Origin: Tenrec ecaudatus
Lineage: Eukaryota; Chordata; Mammalia; Afrosoricida; Tenrecidae
Direction: 5' to 3'
DNA length: 64,000 nt
Assembly: GCF_050624435.1 (NCBI RefSeq)
Contig: NC_134531.1
Location: forward strand, 252,602,812-252,666,811
Shown: positions 33,991 to 46,685 of the stretch, piece by piece
Position numbering within the stretch: position 1 is the stretch's first letter
How the letters are laid out: every line of letters begins with the position of its first letter
Made by a program: the position numbers and the translations under genes
The notes under the pieces: generated by a model
The model's database searches: none
What the model saw: only the letters and a program-made list of their open reading frames with translations
Told to the model about the DNA's origin: nothing

Positions 33991-36347
33991 TGTTTACTCA
34001 CTGCTCAATTCTCATGCTAATATCTCTTAGAAATAATTGTTCTTTATATAGGTATTTTGAAATTTGGCCAAACATTCTTTCAACTTTTTATTTGAGGTGC
34101 AGTTTGCATGTAATGAATACTATTTAATAGAGGTTCAATTCAGTAACCAAGACTACACTGATCTACACTTCCTGAATCTTAAGGATGTGTTATATATTCA
34201 ACATAATCTAGAATTCCTAGTATTTAATCTTTTATATGTACACATACAATTTCTTTATAGATTTTAAGCATTTGAGTTTATTTGTGGCTCAGATTTCTAT
34301 GCAGGGAACTTAAAAATGCTAAGGTAAGGAGGCAGAATTGCTTTGAATCTTGACTCTATCCTGATCACCTGGAACAAACCTCTTTTTGTGCTTGAACTAT
34401 GAAAGTAAGCGATGTCTTTGACATCTGAGGGGGAAATTATTATGAACTTTGAAGAAGGGCCCGCAAAGTAAACTAGTAAAACGTCTTTTTAAAAAGTCAG
34501 TGCTTTTTAAATTATTTGATTTTTCTTAAAAATGTAAAAATATATTCAACACAATACTTGTCAATTTAAATTCAAGCTTACAATTTAATGATATTAACTC
34601 TATTAATGTTGTGAAATATTTTATATTATATTTGCTTCCTTGAAAATTATTAGATTTTCTTTATTATAGGACAATAACTTGTGAAATAATACATTAAGGG
34701 ATGTTTGCCTTTATATTTTAATTTTCTAAACTTTAAAAAGAGGAAAGAATTAATATTTTGAGAATTTTTAAACAAATTTTGTTTTGCAAAAAAGTTCTAT
34801 CTCTCATTTTATATTCATAGCAGTAACACATCATAGTCATGTAAATTCTATGGTTACAATGGATTTAATTTTTTATAACACTAAAAGTAATTTTTTGGTA
34901 AGCATCAAAGCAAAGAAACTGACTAAACGTTTTACCAACATGTCTAAGATGCTAAATGTAAACCATTGAATTATCCAACTGAATTAGACATAACTTTAAA
35001 TTAATATACCTGAATTATTTAATAGAATTATTTTGTATTTCTACCTGTATGTTTTCTAACTCTACCTTATTTAGAAAGTCTGAAAAAAGTATAATAGTGT
35101 ATCTCATCGTAGCTCCCCAAATATTCAACTTACACAGATGCTAAGAAATATCTAATAAATTGAAATCTAAGAACAGCATAATAATAACTTCTGAAATAGA
35201 AAATATTTATGAAAGTCCACAATAAAAAAATCAATTCGAATAATTCCCTTACCCGAATATCTCTAAGAAGTGTTTGTAATAGATGGTTACTAGCCTTATA
35301 CTGTTAGGACTAATCAAAGTTCTGCATATAAATTTTGGTCTCTAAAACATTTGGGATTAAACAAACAAACATCAAGGTGACTACTAATAGGTCAGTGACT
35401 CTAATTATAGTGCAAACTTCATTTTACATCCAAACCTAAGGGACTTACTTGAACTTACAGCAATGCATTTCTGTTGGGAGATTCTGTCTTCAGAACACCA
35501 AAAATGTGTGGCATTAATTGAAGATGTTTTGTAAGTCACTTTGGTTAAAAGGAAATGACCCTCACTGAAACCTGTAGTTAGTGTCATGGGGCTGATTCTT
35601 GTCTTAAGAAGCACTCTAACACAATCCTTAACACATGGAATTAATAGGGAGGAACTTTTTCTCATTTGTTCATTATTATAGACTGAACACCTTGATTATG
35701 TGCCCAATTAATGTTTGTTGAATGAATACTTTTTAAGAAGCCTGACAATCCCATTCTCAAGAATGTTTAATACTGCTGCACTATTTTCCAAACCAAATCC
35801 CTTTTCTATGTTTTAATGATTCAGACACTACACACTCGACTTGGGTCTTGTCTCCCTTGCTTTCTTCCTCTCAGTTGAGGGCAGTTTGCCATGAACATCA
35901 CTTCACTGCCCTTCTGTGCACTCAGGTGAACTTTGGCTCAATGAATTTGTGTGTGATGTTTCCTTAAGTAAAACCCTTTCTTATTCCTCTTTGCATTCTA
36001 TTCCTGTACCACTTTGAGCTCATTCTTATGTCACTATGGGGACTTTCCCAGGTCCTTCATCGTAATTGACCTTTCCTCGTTCTGACCTACATGTGAGTTA
36101 GTTGGCATCATAATGTATTTGACAATAAGTTTATTAAGTCCAACTTATATAAATGTTCCATTATATAAAATACTATGTATTATAAAACATTAAAATAGAA
36201 ATTCAATAAAGAATGAGATTAAGTAAAAGGAATGATTCTAAAATGTATTCATATATTAATGATAGAGCATTGTTGCTCACTAATGCTACTATAAGAATAA
36301 TAGTAACATTTGTTAGATTCATATAAAAATGTATACATATCAACCAA
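33991..36347. other. AT-rich intergenic sequence
   Basis: About 2.4 kb with no supported gene, RNA or repeat. Short open stretches (for example 35405-35665, minus) have no recognisable features. Confidence 0.4.
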
Positions 36348-36545
36348 ACCTAACTCAAACCTACAGCCATTGAGTCACTCCTGACACAAACAACCCTAAA
36401 GGACAGTATAGAATTTCCCTTTGAGTCTCTATGATTACATGTTAGGGGGTCTCATCTCTCTCTCAAGGAGCAGTTAGTCTGTTCCAAACACTGACCTTAC
36501 CATTAGCAGCCCAACTTGTCACCCACTGTGCCACTTGTGAAGTTA
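36348..36545 (+). mobile_element. AfroSINE, sense
   Basis: Contains acagccattgagtcactcc, aaaggacagtatagaatttc, ctcaaggagcagttagtctg and ccattagcagcccaactt, then ccactgtgccact: the full tRNA-derived order to its 3' part. Confidence 0.8.
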
Positions 36546-37885
36546 AGTGTAGCATATTATCTTTGAAATCTTTGATACAGTCGTTCGAGGTCTGGCTTGA
36601 AAGTATTTCCTAATTTTCTCAATGTCCTAAATAGCTGAGGGTTACCCAATACAGACATGGCTGTTCAAATGGGAGAATAATACAAGCGGCAAATTCATTC
36701 TAGAAGAGGAAAGGGCTCTTCAGGGAATTCAAACCAGGCACAAGCAGGCCTGAGCTTTGGGTCCTGGATTTTAGACATATCTGAAGGGGGAGGAAATGTA
36801 GAGTTTATGGAAAGCCTCCAATGGAGAATGACAACAGACCCCCTATAGTTTTGAGAAAATAACTTGATGCCTACAGTAGATACTTATTATTAGTTACTCA
36901 AAAGGAACTCCCTGGCACATAATGAACTTTTAGTAGAGAAAGAGCTCCTAACCCTGGGACAGTGAATGATCATAAAAGCAGAAATCCACTTTATGACTTG
37001 AATTAGTCAAACCAACCAAGTGCAAGGTGGCTTTCAAAACACTCATGAAAATTAATGGAATTGAAAGATAATGGAATGCTTGCAAGAACCTTTCAAGGCC
37101 CCTTCATGTAAGCCCAGACAGAGACAGGAACAATCCATTATAAGACAAAAGTGATAGATCCAGGATGAGGCAGGAATAGGGTCAGAGGTTAGACAGAGTA
37201 CGCTGCACACACAGGTGACTCAGAATTCATGTCATACATCACTGTTCTACTGACATCTAGCCCTCAATTCATAATTCTGGTCTCACCAGTTGATAGAATA
37301 TAAAATGCCAACTTAGTCCTTGAATGGTCAGATTAATAAGTTGATACAAACTAAAATGGGTTGTTGGTGAACTATCATACACCCTAGTCGTGGTTTTTTA
37401 AGTAATCAGAAAAGGGAAATTCACACTGTGAAAATAACTAATCAACAGTATCTGTTTTTTGGAAAGAGAACTGGTCCAAGATAAGAATATATAGATTTAG
37501 AGAAGAGGATGGTTTGGTGTTGATCATTGATCTACACAAAGAAGTATAAAAATGTTTGTGGAAAACGTTTATTAATGGATCTACTGGAGTAGATATAAAG
37601 TATGGAAAATATTATATCATATATTATATTCCAGCTGAGATTATGCACCATTGAGGTGACATTAAACAACCAAATAGAATATTTTAGCTTGGATCCTCCA
37701 GCTGAGATTATACATCAGATCATCCAGATTTGTCCTGTGCTGCTCCATTGCTGGATAAGGGGCATTTGAACAATTGGACATATGGTGGCTGGAATTGAGG
37801 GTATGTCTGTAAACAAGGCGCCTACTTTTCAAAGCTACTCTAATCACCTTCACTCAAAAATATGCAACTTGACAGTGAAAGAGAT
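36546..37885. other. Unassigned intergenic sequence
   Basis: No gene or named repeat seen. Confidence 0.4.
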
Positions 37886-37900
37886 CAATGTGGAATTCTT

Positions 37901-38032
37901 TTTTTAAAATTAATTAATTAATTAATTTTTACATTTTATTAGGGGCTCATACAACTCTTATCAAAATTCATACATATACATACATCAATTGTATAAAGCA
38001 CATCCGTACATTCTTTGCCCTAATCATTTTCT
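37901..38032 (-). mobile_element. L1 3' end, antisense, first of a stack
   Basis: A T-rich tail is followed by ttttattaggggctcataca and ttgtataaagcacatccgta. It is about 130 bp long. It lies inside or next to the second stacked end. Confidence 0.8.
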
Positions 38033-38187
38033 TTCTTTTTTTTTAAAAATCTTTTTATTGGGGCTCATAAGGCTCTTATCACAATCTGTGCATACATCAA
38101 ATGAGCAAAGCACCCTTATACATTCGTTGCACTCGTCACTCTCATAATTCACCTTCCACTTGGGTTCCTGGAATCAGCTCGGTTTCC
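38033..38187 (-). mobile_element. L1 3' end, antisense, second of a stack
   Basis: A new T-run, then ctttttattggggctcataa and a truncated end at ggaatcagctcggtttcc. The direct repeat ggaattcttttt flanks stack members 1 and 2 together (37892-37903 and 38188-38199). Confidence 0.8.
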
Positions 38188-38199
38188 GGAATTCTTTTT

Positions 38200-39732
38200 A
38201 AAAAAACCATTTAATTGAGGGCTCGTACAACTCTTAACACAATCCATCCATTGTATCAAGCACATTTGTACATTTGCTGCTATCATCATTCTCAAAACAT
38301 TTGCTTTCTGCTTGAGGCCTCGATATCAGCTCCTCATTTTCTCCCCTCCGTTCCTGTTCCCCACCCTTGATAATTTATAAATTATTATTATTTTGTCATA
38401 TCCTACACTGTCTGACATCTCCCTTCAACCACTTTTCTGTAGTCGATCCCCCAGGGAGGAGATATATGTAGATCCTTGTAATCAGTCCTCCCTTTCTACC
38501 CCACCTTCCCTCCACCCTCTGGTATTGCCACTCTCACCATTGGTCCTGAAGGGATCATTTGTCCTGGATTTCCCGAGGTTCCGGTTCCCACCTGCACCAG
38601 TGTATATCCTCTGGTCTAGCCAGATTTGTAAGGCAGAATTGGGATCACAATAGTGGAGGGGAGGAAGCATTTAAGAACTAGAGGGAAATTGTTAGTTTCA
38701 TCCTGAAACCCTGCACCCTGAATGGCTCCTCTCCTCCTGGCGACTGTTCTGTAATGGGATCTCCAGTTAGCTATAGATGGGTTTTGAGTCTCCACTCTGC
38801 ACTCCCCTTAGTTTACAATGATATGGTTTTTTTTCTCTGATGCCTCATACCTGTTCCCTTTGACACTTAGTGATCATTCAGGCTGGTGTGCTTCTTCCAT
38901 GTGTGCTTTGTTGCTTCTGAAATAGATAGCCATTTGTTTACCTTTAAGCATTTAAGACCCCAGACACTATATCTTTTGATAGCCGGCCAACACCAGCTTT
39001 CTTCACATCTGCTTATGCACACATTTGTCTTCAGTGATCATATCAGGAAGGTAGGCACACACTGATATGACTTTTTTCTACTTTGATGTCTGACACCTGG
39101 TCCCTTCTACACCTATGGTCACACAGGCTGGTGGGATTTTCCATGTTGGCTTTGTTGCTTCTGAGCTAGATGGCTGCTTGTTTACCTTCAAGTCTTTAAT
39201 ATCGCAGACACTATATCTTTTGATAGCTGGGCACCATTAGCCTTTTTCACCACATTTGTGAACGCACACATTTGTATTCAGCGTTTGAGTTGGGAAGGTG
39301 TGAATCATGGAATGACAATTTAATAAAACAAAGTGTTCATGCAATGAGTAAGTACTTGAGTTGAGATCCAAAGTCCATGTGTTGCCTTAATATTAACTTA
39401 TAAATATATGCATGTAGATCTATTTCCCCACCCTCCTCTATAAATATATTTGCATGTGTACATGTCTGTGTTTAGACCTCTATAATTGTCCTTTGCCTCC
39501 TATTCCTTTCCTCTAGTTCCTTTTACTTTCCTCTTTTCCCACTATCATGCTCAGCCTTCATTGGGTTTCAGTAATTACTCTCTGTTACATTGCCCTTGCT
39601 GAATCCCTACTGGGCCTCACACACCCTCCTTACAACTACTTTTTGATTTACTTGTTTCTCCCTCATCCCTGCGTTGGTCAACCCCATCTCTTTCCCCTGC
39701 CTCTTCTACCATGTCCCCCATCACCACCCCTG
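38200..39732 (-). mobile_element. L1 3' UTR, antisense, third and longest of the stack
   Basis: About 1.5 kb of antisense L1 3' UTR, including two copies of the 247-bp module (38860-39290). The whole stack is bordered by caatgtggaattctt (37886-37900) and caatgtgaaattctt (39733-39747), a 15-bp target-site duplication with one mismatch. Confidence 0.85.
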
Positions 39733-39800
39733 CAATGTGAAATTCTTAACATGACAACATGCCTCAAGCAGAGCAATCAGGTACTTGGTGGCAAGTACCC

Positions 39801-39881
39801 TTTTTAACTTGAAAACAAGGTAAACAAGTTCAATTTTTAACTTGAAAACAAGTAAAAAATCCCTTTTTAACTTGAAAACAC
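39801..39881 (+). repeat. Three-unit minisatellite
   Basis: The word tttttaacttgaaaaca occurs three times with spacers of unequal length (starts near 39801, 39833 and 39864). Confidence 0.8.
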
Positions 39882-40228
39882 TAGAAATTCACCTTGACTT
39901 TAATTGCTACTTAAAACAAGTATGAACTATGTTGTCTTGTCAACAAAATCTCAGGCATAACCATAGGCTGAAGGCTATTAGACTGGTTCATGACACTGTA
40001 GGAGACCAACACCCTACTTCATCACAAAGCAGGTATGGCATGTCACAATTAGTGCAATCGGTCTTATATTTCACATTATCCAAAAACTGATGACTTAATA
40101 CATTGAAAATGCAATTAAGGAATAATCTTGGAGTTGATACAATATGAGTATACAACATAAATCAATGATGATTGTATAATTCAATGTGTTCAATAGTGTG
40201 CTTATCTGGGCCATATTTACTTAATCTA

Positions 40229-40640
40229 GAACTTTTTAAGTAACCTATTCAGGGAAATTTGCACTTATTAACAAGGAATCTGCACAGTAGGGATTCAGAC
40301 ATCCTGGATCTCAGAGTAAAAGTGCTTTTATTAGAAAGCACAGAATCTTATATTTAAATCTATATCAGCTACTCATTTATTTAGAGTGTTTTACACTGAG
40401 TGACCAGAGGCAAGGAAGAAGTTATAAAACTCACAGGTGACTTTGATGATGAAGAAGAGGTATGGCATCTGGGAAAAATATATTTAGGATCCAGGTGATC
40501 TCGGGACGCTGCTGTACAGTTTGACAATAAAGGATAGGTGTTAAGAACCAGGACTTGAAAAGGGCGTCTTCACCAAGATGTAGAACCTTAGGGATCTGAC
40601 TTCTGTGTCATCCCACCAGGGTAGTGGTCAACACCAGCAG
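40229..40640. repeat. Diverged repeat unit, partner of 7440-8115
   Basis: See the partner entry for the shared ordered words. This copy has no AfroSINE in the middle. The sequence 39890-40228 and 40641-40811 around it is unassigned and without a gene. Confidence 0.6.
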
Positions 40641-40811
40641 ATGTATTAGCTAAGGGGGATGAATACCAGAGATGGCATGAATATGAATATAGGTCTCCAG
40701 AATAATTCCAACTAGAGAAACTGTAGGTTATCCCACTGAATCTTATCATTTAAGGTTCTTAAGTAAAAACAAAAGTAGCAAAACTAAAGCCATAGAAGGG
40801 TTGCTTCCCAC

Positions 40812-41062
40812 TAAGGATGTGCAGCAGAACAGCAAGAGGAACAGAGCAAGGAAGTCCCCAGGGAATACCAAAATCAGAATTTGGCGCCAGTGTGTGGCAC
40901 CCCATAAGTTTGACTTGAAAATACTCCTAAAGCTCAACAAACAGACCTTGAACTATTTAAATGCTCTATTTTTGTCATTGGTTTTGTTGTTGTTTGGTTT
41001 GGTTTGGTTGCTTTGTTTTGCGCTATCTTGTTTTTGTGTGCATCGTATTATCTCTGCAGGAC
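40812..41062 (+). mobile_element. L1 3' UTR fragment, part 1 (host of the provirus)
   Basis: Matches about 23297-23590 of the full-length L1 (cagcagaacagcaag, tccccagggaatac, ttgacttgaaaatactccta). The match breaks at the provirus and resumes at 47382. The last four bases, ggac, are the left proviral target-site duplication. Confidence 0.8.
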
Positions 41063-41510
41063 AGTTGAACATGAGCCGGACAAGAACAACTGAGACATGA
41101 GAGTGAAAGAAATAGAAAAGTTTATTAACACAAAAAGAAGAAGAACCTGCGAAGGGACCAGCAGCCTGAAAAAAATGGGTCGCCGGTCCCCCTGCTTAGA
41201 GACTTGGGTTTTTATAAGGTTTCATTAAACTGCTGAGCTGTGCAAACAAGCTGGCAGAGAAGGAGAACCTGCGGTTCAGCTGCACAACTGACTAAGCTGG
41301 TACAGAAGCAGAACTTGCAGTCAAGCAGCGCAACCGAGGAAGCCGACTTTGCGGTTGCACAATTTCCTAGTACTGGATAGTCTTTTGCTGGTTTTAGGAA
41401 CAAGGGACTTTTTTTTAAATGATTGAAAATGCTATAAGGCCTGAGGTTGCACTTTAGGACTGGCGCAGAATGATTGCTTAATATAAAATGGCTTTATTTA
41501 GGCTATCACA
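41063..41510 (-). repeat. 3' LTR of the provirus
   Basis: 448 bp. In proviral sense it starts TGTGATAGCC. It has a TATA-like cttataaaaacc (41209-41220 on plus) and AATAAA (tttatt at 41121-41126 on plus). Its sense-strand 3' terminus is degraded from CA. It contains a 46-bp tandem duplication (41248-41339) that is single in the 5' LTR. Confidence 0.88.
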
Positions 41511-41525
41511 TTTCCCCCTGTTTTT
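41511..41525 (-). promoter_or_regulatory. Polypurine tract of the provirus
   Basis: In proviral sense aaaaacagggggaaa lies directly before the 3' LTR. This is the position and composition of the plus-strand primer site. Confidence 0.85.
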
Positions 41526-42560
41526 GTTACACCTCTGAATCTTCCAGTTGTGTGTCTTTATATGACTGTAGGGAGGCTCACTCTGTGTTAATTTCTTGTA
41601 AGATTTGCTTAGCACTAACAACTTAACTGATTGGATTCGGTCCTGCACAAACTGGACTAGCTTGTGGATGATTTGTAGCCCGCAGGTTAGTTCCGGTAAA
41701 AGCAAGATCAGAGGGCCAGCTAGGCTGGACACTAAGGTGCTTAGCCAGGGTGACCAGTTGAACATTTGTTGAAACCATCTTTCTTGATCTTTTCTACTCC
41801 CCCCCCCCCCATTTACTAAGTCTTTTTCTGACTAGGGTCAGACTATCTTAAATTTTTTCTGAATATTTGGCATAAAAACAACAAGTTTCTCCCAGGGCCA
41901 TACATAACCCCCCTTGCTTGAGGAACAGGAAGTCAAGACTCCGTCTATTTTGCAGTACTACTTCAGCTAAAGAGTTAAGAGACCTTTCTCAATAGTTGAC
42001 AGAGTTTTCTAAGTCTTGTAAGTCATTATCAGCATTTTATTTTATAGTTTTCATTTCCTTGTTTTAGGGCAGCTGTGCTCTTTGAGGCAGACCCAGCTAT
42101 GCCCAAACCCATGAGCAGGGGAACTAAGATGGGTGCTTTTTTTGAAAGAACAACCTGCGAGTAAGCATTGAAATGGTGCCATCCAGCTTCCCTGGAGTAC
42201 AAGTACACTTGATGTAAATGATGTACCAATACGCACAATTCAGACTGTTTAGAGGCAAGCAAGGTTAGGGAGACAAACAGGGAGAGATTCTAATGGAGCA
42301 GGCAAACAACATGCGTGCAGGCGCAACCACTAGACATGGGTCTGTTATGGAGGGGATTACAGAGACAGTAGCACAATACTGACTATAGTGGTGGGCTCCT
42401 GGGGAGCCTTGCTAACAGTGCCCTTCCCCTGGTAAGCCTTTTAGGGTAAAGGTAGATTGTTTTGCAGCCTCTCTCTATTGGCACACACTGCTGTAAGTTT
42501 CGGATGGTCTGCAGGACCTAAGTATAACTACCACAATTAGGGCTGGGATGAGAAGAATAT
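41526..42560 (-). pseudogene. Retroviral env remnant (end of SU and TM)
   Basis: On the minus strand, fragments resemble a gammaretroviral envelope. They comprise the end of the surface subunit (near 42190-42260), a glycine- and alanine-rich fusion-peptide-like stretch (PLLMGLGIAGSA, near 42085-42120), a transmembrane ectodomain with paired cysteines near 41910, and a hydrophobic anchor (41690-41760). Stops, frameshifts and a 12-base C-run (41799-41810) break it. Most of SU is absent, and its place is taken by the PCMTD1-derived segment. Env normally mediates entry; nothing functional is encoded here. Confidence 0.8.
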
Positions 42561-42667
42561 TACCTTGTGTTTCCACATTTAAGAAAGATTACTTTGTGAA
42601 TACACACACTTAAAGATATACAAAGCTATATACCCTATAAATTATATACAGAAATATAAACAGCTTA

Positions 42668-43024
<357 letters not shown>

Positions 43025-43069
43025 TCAAACCATAAATTACAAATAAAGTACAATAAGCAGAAATGGCCT

Positions 43070-44220
43070 TCACAATGACGTGACTTGTTTTCCTCTCAAT
43101 AATGCACTTGATGTCCAAAAATACATTAATCCTGGTAAGGTCCATCTCACCTTTGACCCAGACCCAATATAGAGAAATTCAGCCTTTCCAGCCAGGGCTG
43201 GCCTATTGGCCAGATTAGGTCCAGCCCCTCCTGGAATGTTGTGATGGGGTTCCACTAAGGCGTTGTTGGTGCTGTGGATTACTTGGACTGTCTTTATAGA
43301 TTTTAATAGTTCAGCGTTCGTAAGACAGGTTAACTGGTTCATACCTATGGTTGGTAAGTGAGGAGACTGTCCGCCATACAGAATTTCAAATACTGTTAGA
43401 TTTTTGAAGTAAGGAGTACACCTCGCATGCAACAGGGTACAAGGCAAAAGTCTGACACAGTTTTCGTCAGTTTCTGTGCATTATTCAATTAAAGCCCTTT
43501 AAAAAAAACTTATATTCTTTCACTCTACCTGTCTTGAGTTTGAGGCCAGCAGGCACAGTGAAGTTTTTAAGTAACGCATAATGCTTTGCTAATAATTTTA
43601 GAAATTTTAGCTACAAAGGCTGGGCCATTATCAGAGCCAATTTGTAAAGGAATGCCAAACCTGGGGAGGATCTCAGTTAAAAGCAGTTTGCATACCATGG
43701 TGGCTGTCTCTGCCTTGGCCAGGAACGCTTCTGTCCATCCTGAAAAGGTGTCAACAAAGACTAACAGGTACTTATAGCCATTCAGTCCTGGTTTTACCTC
43801 AGTGTAATCCACCTGCCAATACTGGCCGGGCAGTGACCTTCCCCTCAATGCTGAGGTGGTGGGCGAACCTGGAGGGGCGTTTACTTGGGAGCAAGTGATG
43901 CACTTTCCAGCAGCTGCTTGAGTCCACTTTTGGAACTTTGGAATTTTGTACCTTGTAGACAGATATTGGTACAGCTTGGCTCTACCCAAATGAGTGGTTT
44001 TATGAAGATGGTCCACTAGTTCTTGCCCAACTGCTTCTGGGACTAGCCTGCGGTGGTCGGGCAGGATCAGCCATCCGTCTGGGTCTTTGACACAGGCCAG
44101 CTGGGCTGCCTCTTCTGCCAGCCTGTTGGGCAAACTTAAGTTCAGATTCAGAATAGACAAGGTGAATAGGTAGTTTAGGTTGGAGGAGAGTAGGCGGCAT
44201 CTTACCTTCGTCTAGGGCCA
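43070..44220 (-). pseudogene. Gammaretroviral integrase remnant
   Basis: The open segment 43567-44160 (197 codons) has the zinc-binding pattern H53, H57, C87, C90, then WQVDYTEVKPG with D118 and IGSDNGPAF with D177. The frame is lost before the catalytic glutamate, near 43560. The C-terminal part continues in another frame at 43070-43447 (FEILYGG). Integrase joins viral DNA to the host genome; this one is truncated. The PCMTD1 segment begins about 55 bp after this remnant ends. Confidence 0.9.
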
Positions 44221-45110
44221 CTGTCGCTCCCTGGTTTTGAGCACCCATGGCTGTTTCCTAGGCCGCATGGTCAGCCAAGTTGTTTTCTTTAATTGCTTTT
44301 GAGTTTCCTTGGGTTTCAGCGCAGTGATGGATTGGCTCCTTGGCCAGCTTGTCGGGCCACAGGGTTGCAGGGTTGAGAGTGGCTGTTATGGAAAACTGGA
44401 CACTGGGTGGGTTTAGCAACAGTACCTGGTATTGGAGCACGCGGGCATTTGTTATCCAGCGGTCAGGTGAGCTTCTTAGCAGGCTTTGCACCGAGTGTCC
44501 TCCGTGACAGCAATGCGCTGGCCCAGCGTGAGCTTTGATGCTTCCTTGACCCACATTGCAGTAGCTGCTATGGCCCGCATGCATCCGGGCCAGCCGGCGC
44601 CTACTGGGTCCAGCTTTTTAATAGGTCGGCCACGGGTCTTCTCCACGGTCCCAGGTGCTGCGTAAGGACCCCCTGGTTGGCCCCCTTACCTTCTGCTACA
44701 AACAGTTTAAATGGCTTTTGCAGATCCGGAAGAGCTAGGGCTGGCGCCGACAGAAGGGCCCTTTAAAAAATTTTTTTTATGGCAGCTTCTTACTCAGGAG
44801 TTTTCAGAACTTCCTGCCCCTGTTCCTTTTTGCTTTCATACAGTAGCTTGGCGATTTCTGCAAAACCAATGATTCACAGACGCCATTACCCCACCGCGCC
44901 CAGGAATTCACGCACCTTGCGCATTGTCTCTGGAAAAGGTGTCAGCAAGACCGCGTTGATCTGCTGATAGATAGCTTTCTTGGCCCGCCTGGAGCTGGTA
45001 ACCCACACATGTGGCTGCTGTGACACAGGGTTGGGCCTGTTTCTTTCTTCCCAGGGCTTTTGGTCTTGTTCTTCCTGCTGGGCAGCCAGGATGGTTTTTG
45101 CCTCTGCCTT
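44221..45110 (-). pseudogene. Retroviral RT end and RNase H remnant
   Basis: Minus-strand fragments match the end of gammaretroviral reverse transcriptase and RNase H: REFLGAVGY near 44900-44930, a piece with [10 protein letters not shown] near 44640-44670, and DRWITNARVLQYQ in 44258-44584. Multiple stops are present. Protease, nucleocapsid and the catalytic part of RT are missing: the gag capsid end is joined within about 150 bp to the RT thumb region. Confidence 0.8.
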
Positions 45111-45117
45111 GTTGCGG

Positions 45118-46240
45118 TCACAGGGAGATCCTCCCTGTTATTATAAACTTTGGGGTTATCTTGATTAACTTACTAAGATTTTCACCTTTCACCCCCTTAG
45201 CCTTTTGCAGCTTTTTGCAGATATTTGGGGATGATTGTGCTATAAGTGTTACATTTATGGCCTGCCGATTGTCAGGGGCCTCAGGGTCGATTGGGGTGTA
45301 CAGCCTATAAGCCTGCATTCAGCGTCCAATGAAAGTGGCTGGTGACTCACCTGTAGCTCTCTGCACTGTCTCGCTTACCTTAGACACATTAGTGGGCTTC
45401 CTAGCAGCCCCCGGAGGCCCTGCAACAGATAATGGCGGTACCTGGTCTGGGCTACCCTGCCCTGTTCATCATTGGGGTACCAGGCAGGACGCTGAGTGGA
45501 AACAAGGCTTCTCACAGATGGGGGGCAGTTACTCGCTGTCTGTCAGCCCTGAGCAGGATGTTATTGCCTTCCCACTGGACTCTTTCCCGCTCCTCTGCAG
45601 TGAGTAAACCTGTAAGAGTTACTGACAAACATCCCAGGTAGGTTGATGGATGGGGAAGACAGTTTTCAATAAAGAGATGAAACCCTGGGATGGGTTTTGT
45701 TGCTTCCACTTGTAAAGATCACTAGTAGAGAAAGGAACATAAGCCATAAAGGGGACTGCCTGCTCTGCTCCTGGGGGTGGAACAGTTTGTCCTAATGGGA
45801 AAATGCTGACTGGAGTTCGTCTGGCTTATCTTGCTCCCTTTTGGTGTTTACATATATTGCCGTTTTCCTGCCCCGCCCCCCCCCCCTGTGCCCCCCAGCC
45901 TCTCCCCGCCGCCTTCCATATGGAGAAGACTGAAAGGTACAGACTTTACAGGAGCGGGCATCGGACCCATCCCAGCTGCGTTGTACAGAGGGGGCCTTGA
46001 GGCAGTGGAGGCCGAATTTCAAGTTCTTCTTCAGCATTCTGTGGGACTGGATAAAGTTTCTGAGGCTTCCTATTTTTAGGTTGGGTTTTCGTATCCATTG
46101 CCACCAGGATCTGCTTAGGGGGAAGAAATTTTGAATATATGGAGGAGGGTTATGGGCTATAATAACCCACACATCATTGTACGGGATGTGTTCTGGGTGA
46201 CCTGGTTTTTCATAGACAAACCTTCAAACTTGATATAGGA
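45118..46240 (-). pseudogene. Retroviral gag remnant (MA to CA)
   Basis: The minus strand encodes broken gag. A capsid C-terminal segment lies at 45118-45318 (YRLYTPIDPEAPDNRQ, then the LIAQSSPNICKKLQK major-homology-like region). A capsid N-terminal segment lies at 45512-45709 (LTAEERERVQWEG), and a matrix/p12-like proline- and arginine-rich part at 45792-46172. Gag would form the particle shell. The frames are interrupted between segments. Confidence 0.82.
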
Positions 46241-46685
46241 CGGGCAGGGAAAAAGTACCCTCTGAAGGCCAGTTGGGTCCTACTCCAACCCAGTTCATCT
46301 CACAAAAGGACCTGAAGCGGAAAGCCTTAGTTTGAATCCATAATTTGACATAGACCTTTCAGAAAAATCAAAAGAAAATATTTAAGAGGCACTGGAGTGG
46401 AGTTGACTGCTGTTGTCCCATGATCTTTACTCTTGCTACTGGAAATTAAATAATAACAGGTAACGAGCGGGAGCAAGAGCAAGCCACACAAGGACAAAAA
46501 CACTGATAATCAAGGAACAACACTCTTAGAGACATAAGACAAATATCAAAATAATACCACCAGGGCATTAACTTACAGGAACAGGAGAACACAGGGACTT
46601 CTCCCTGGTCCTCTGGGAGTGTCCGAATGTTGCGTCCAACCAAACCTATTCTCCCAATTCAGGAGGTGCACACCAATTTCTATAG

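Noticed and set aside
35405-35665. 86-codon minus-strand open stretch, checked as a receptor pseudogene
   Set aside because: None of the receptor motifs ([15 protein letters not shown]) or transmembrane pattern is present.
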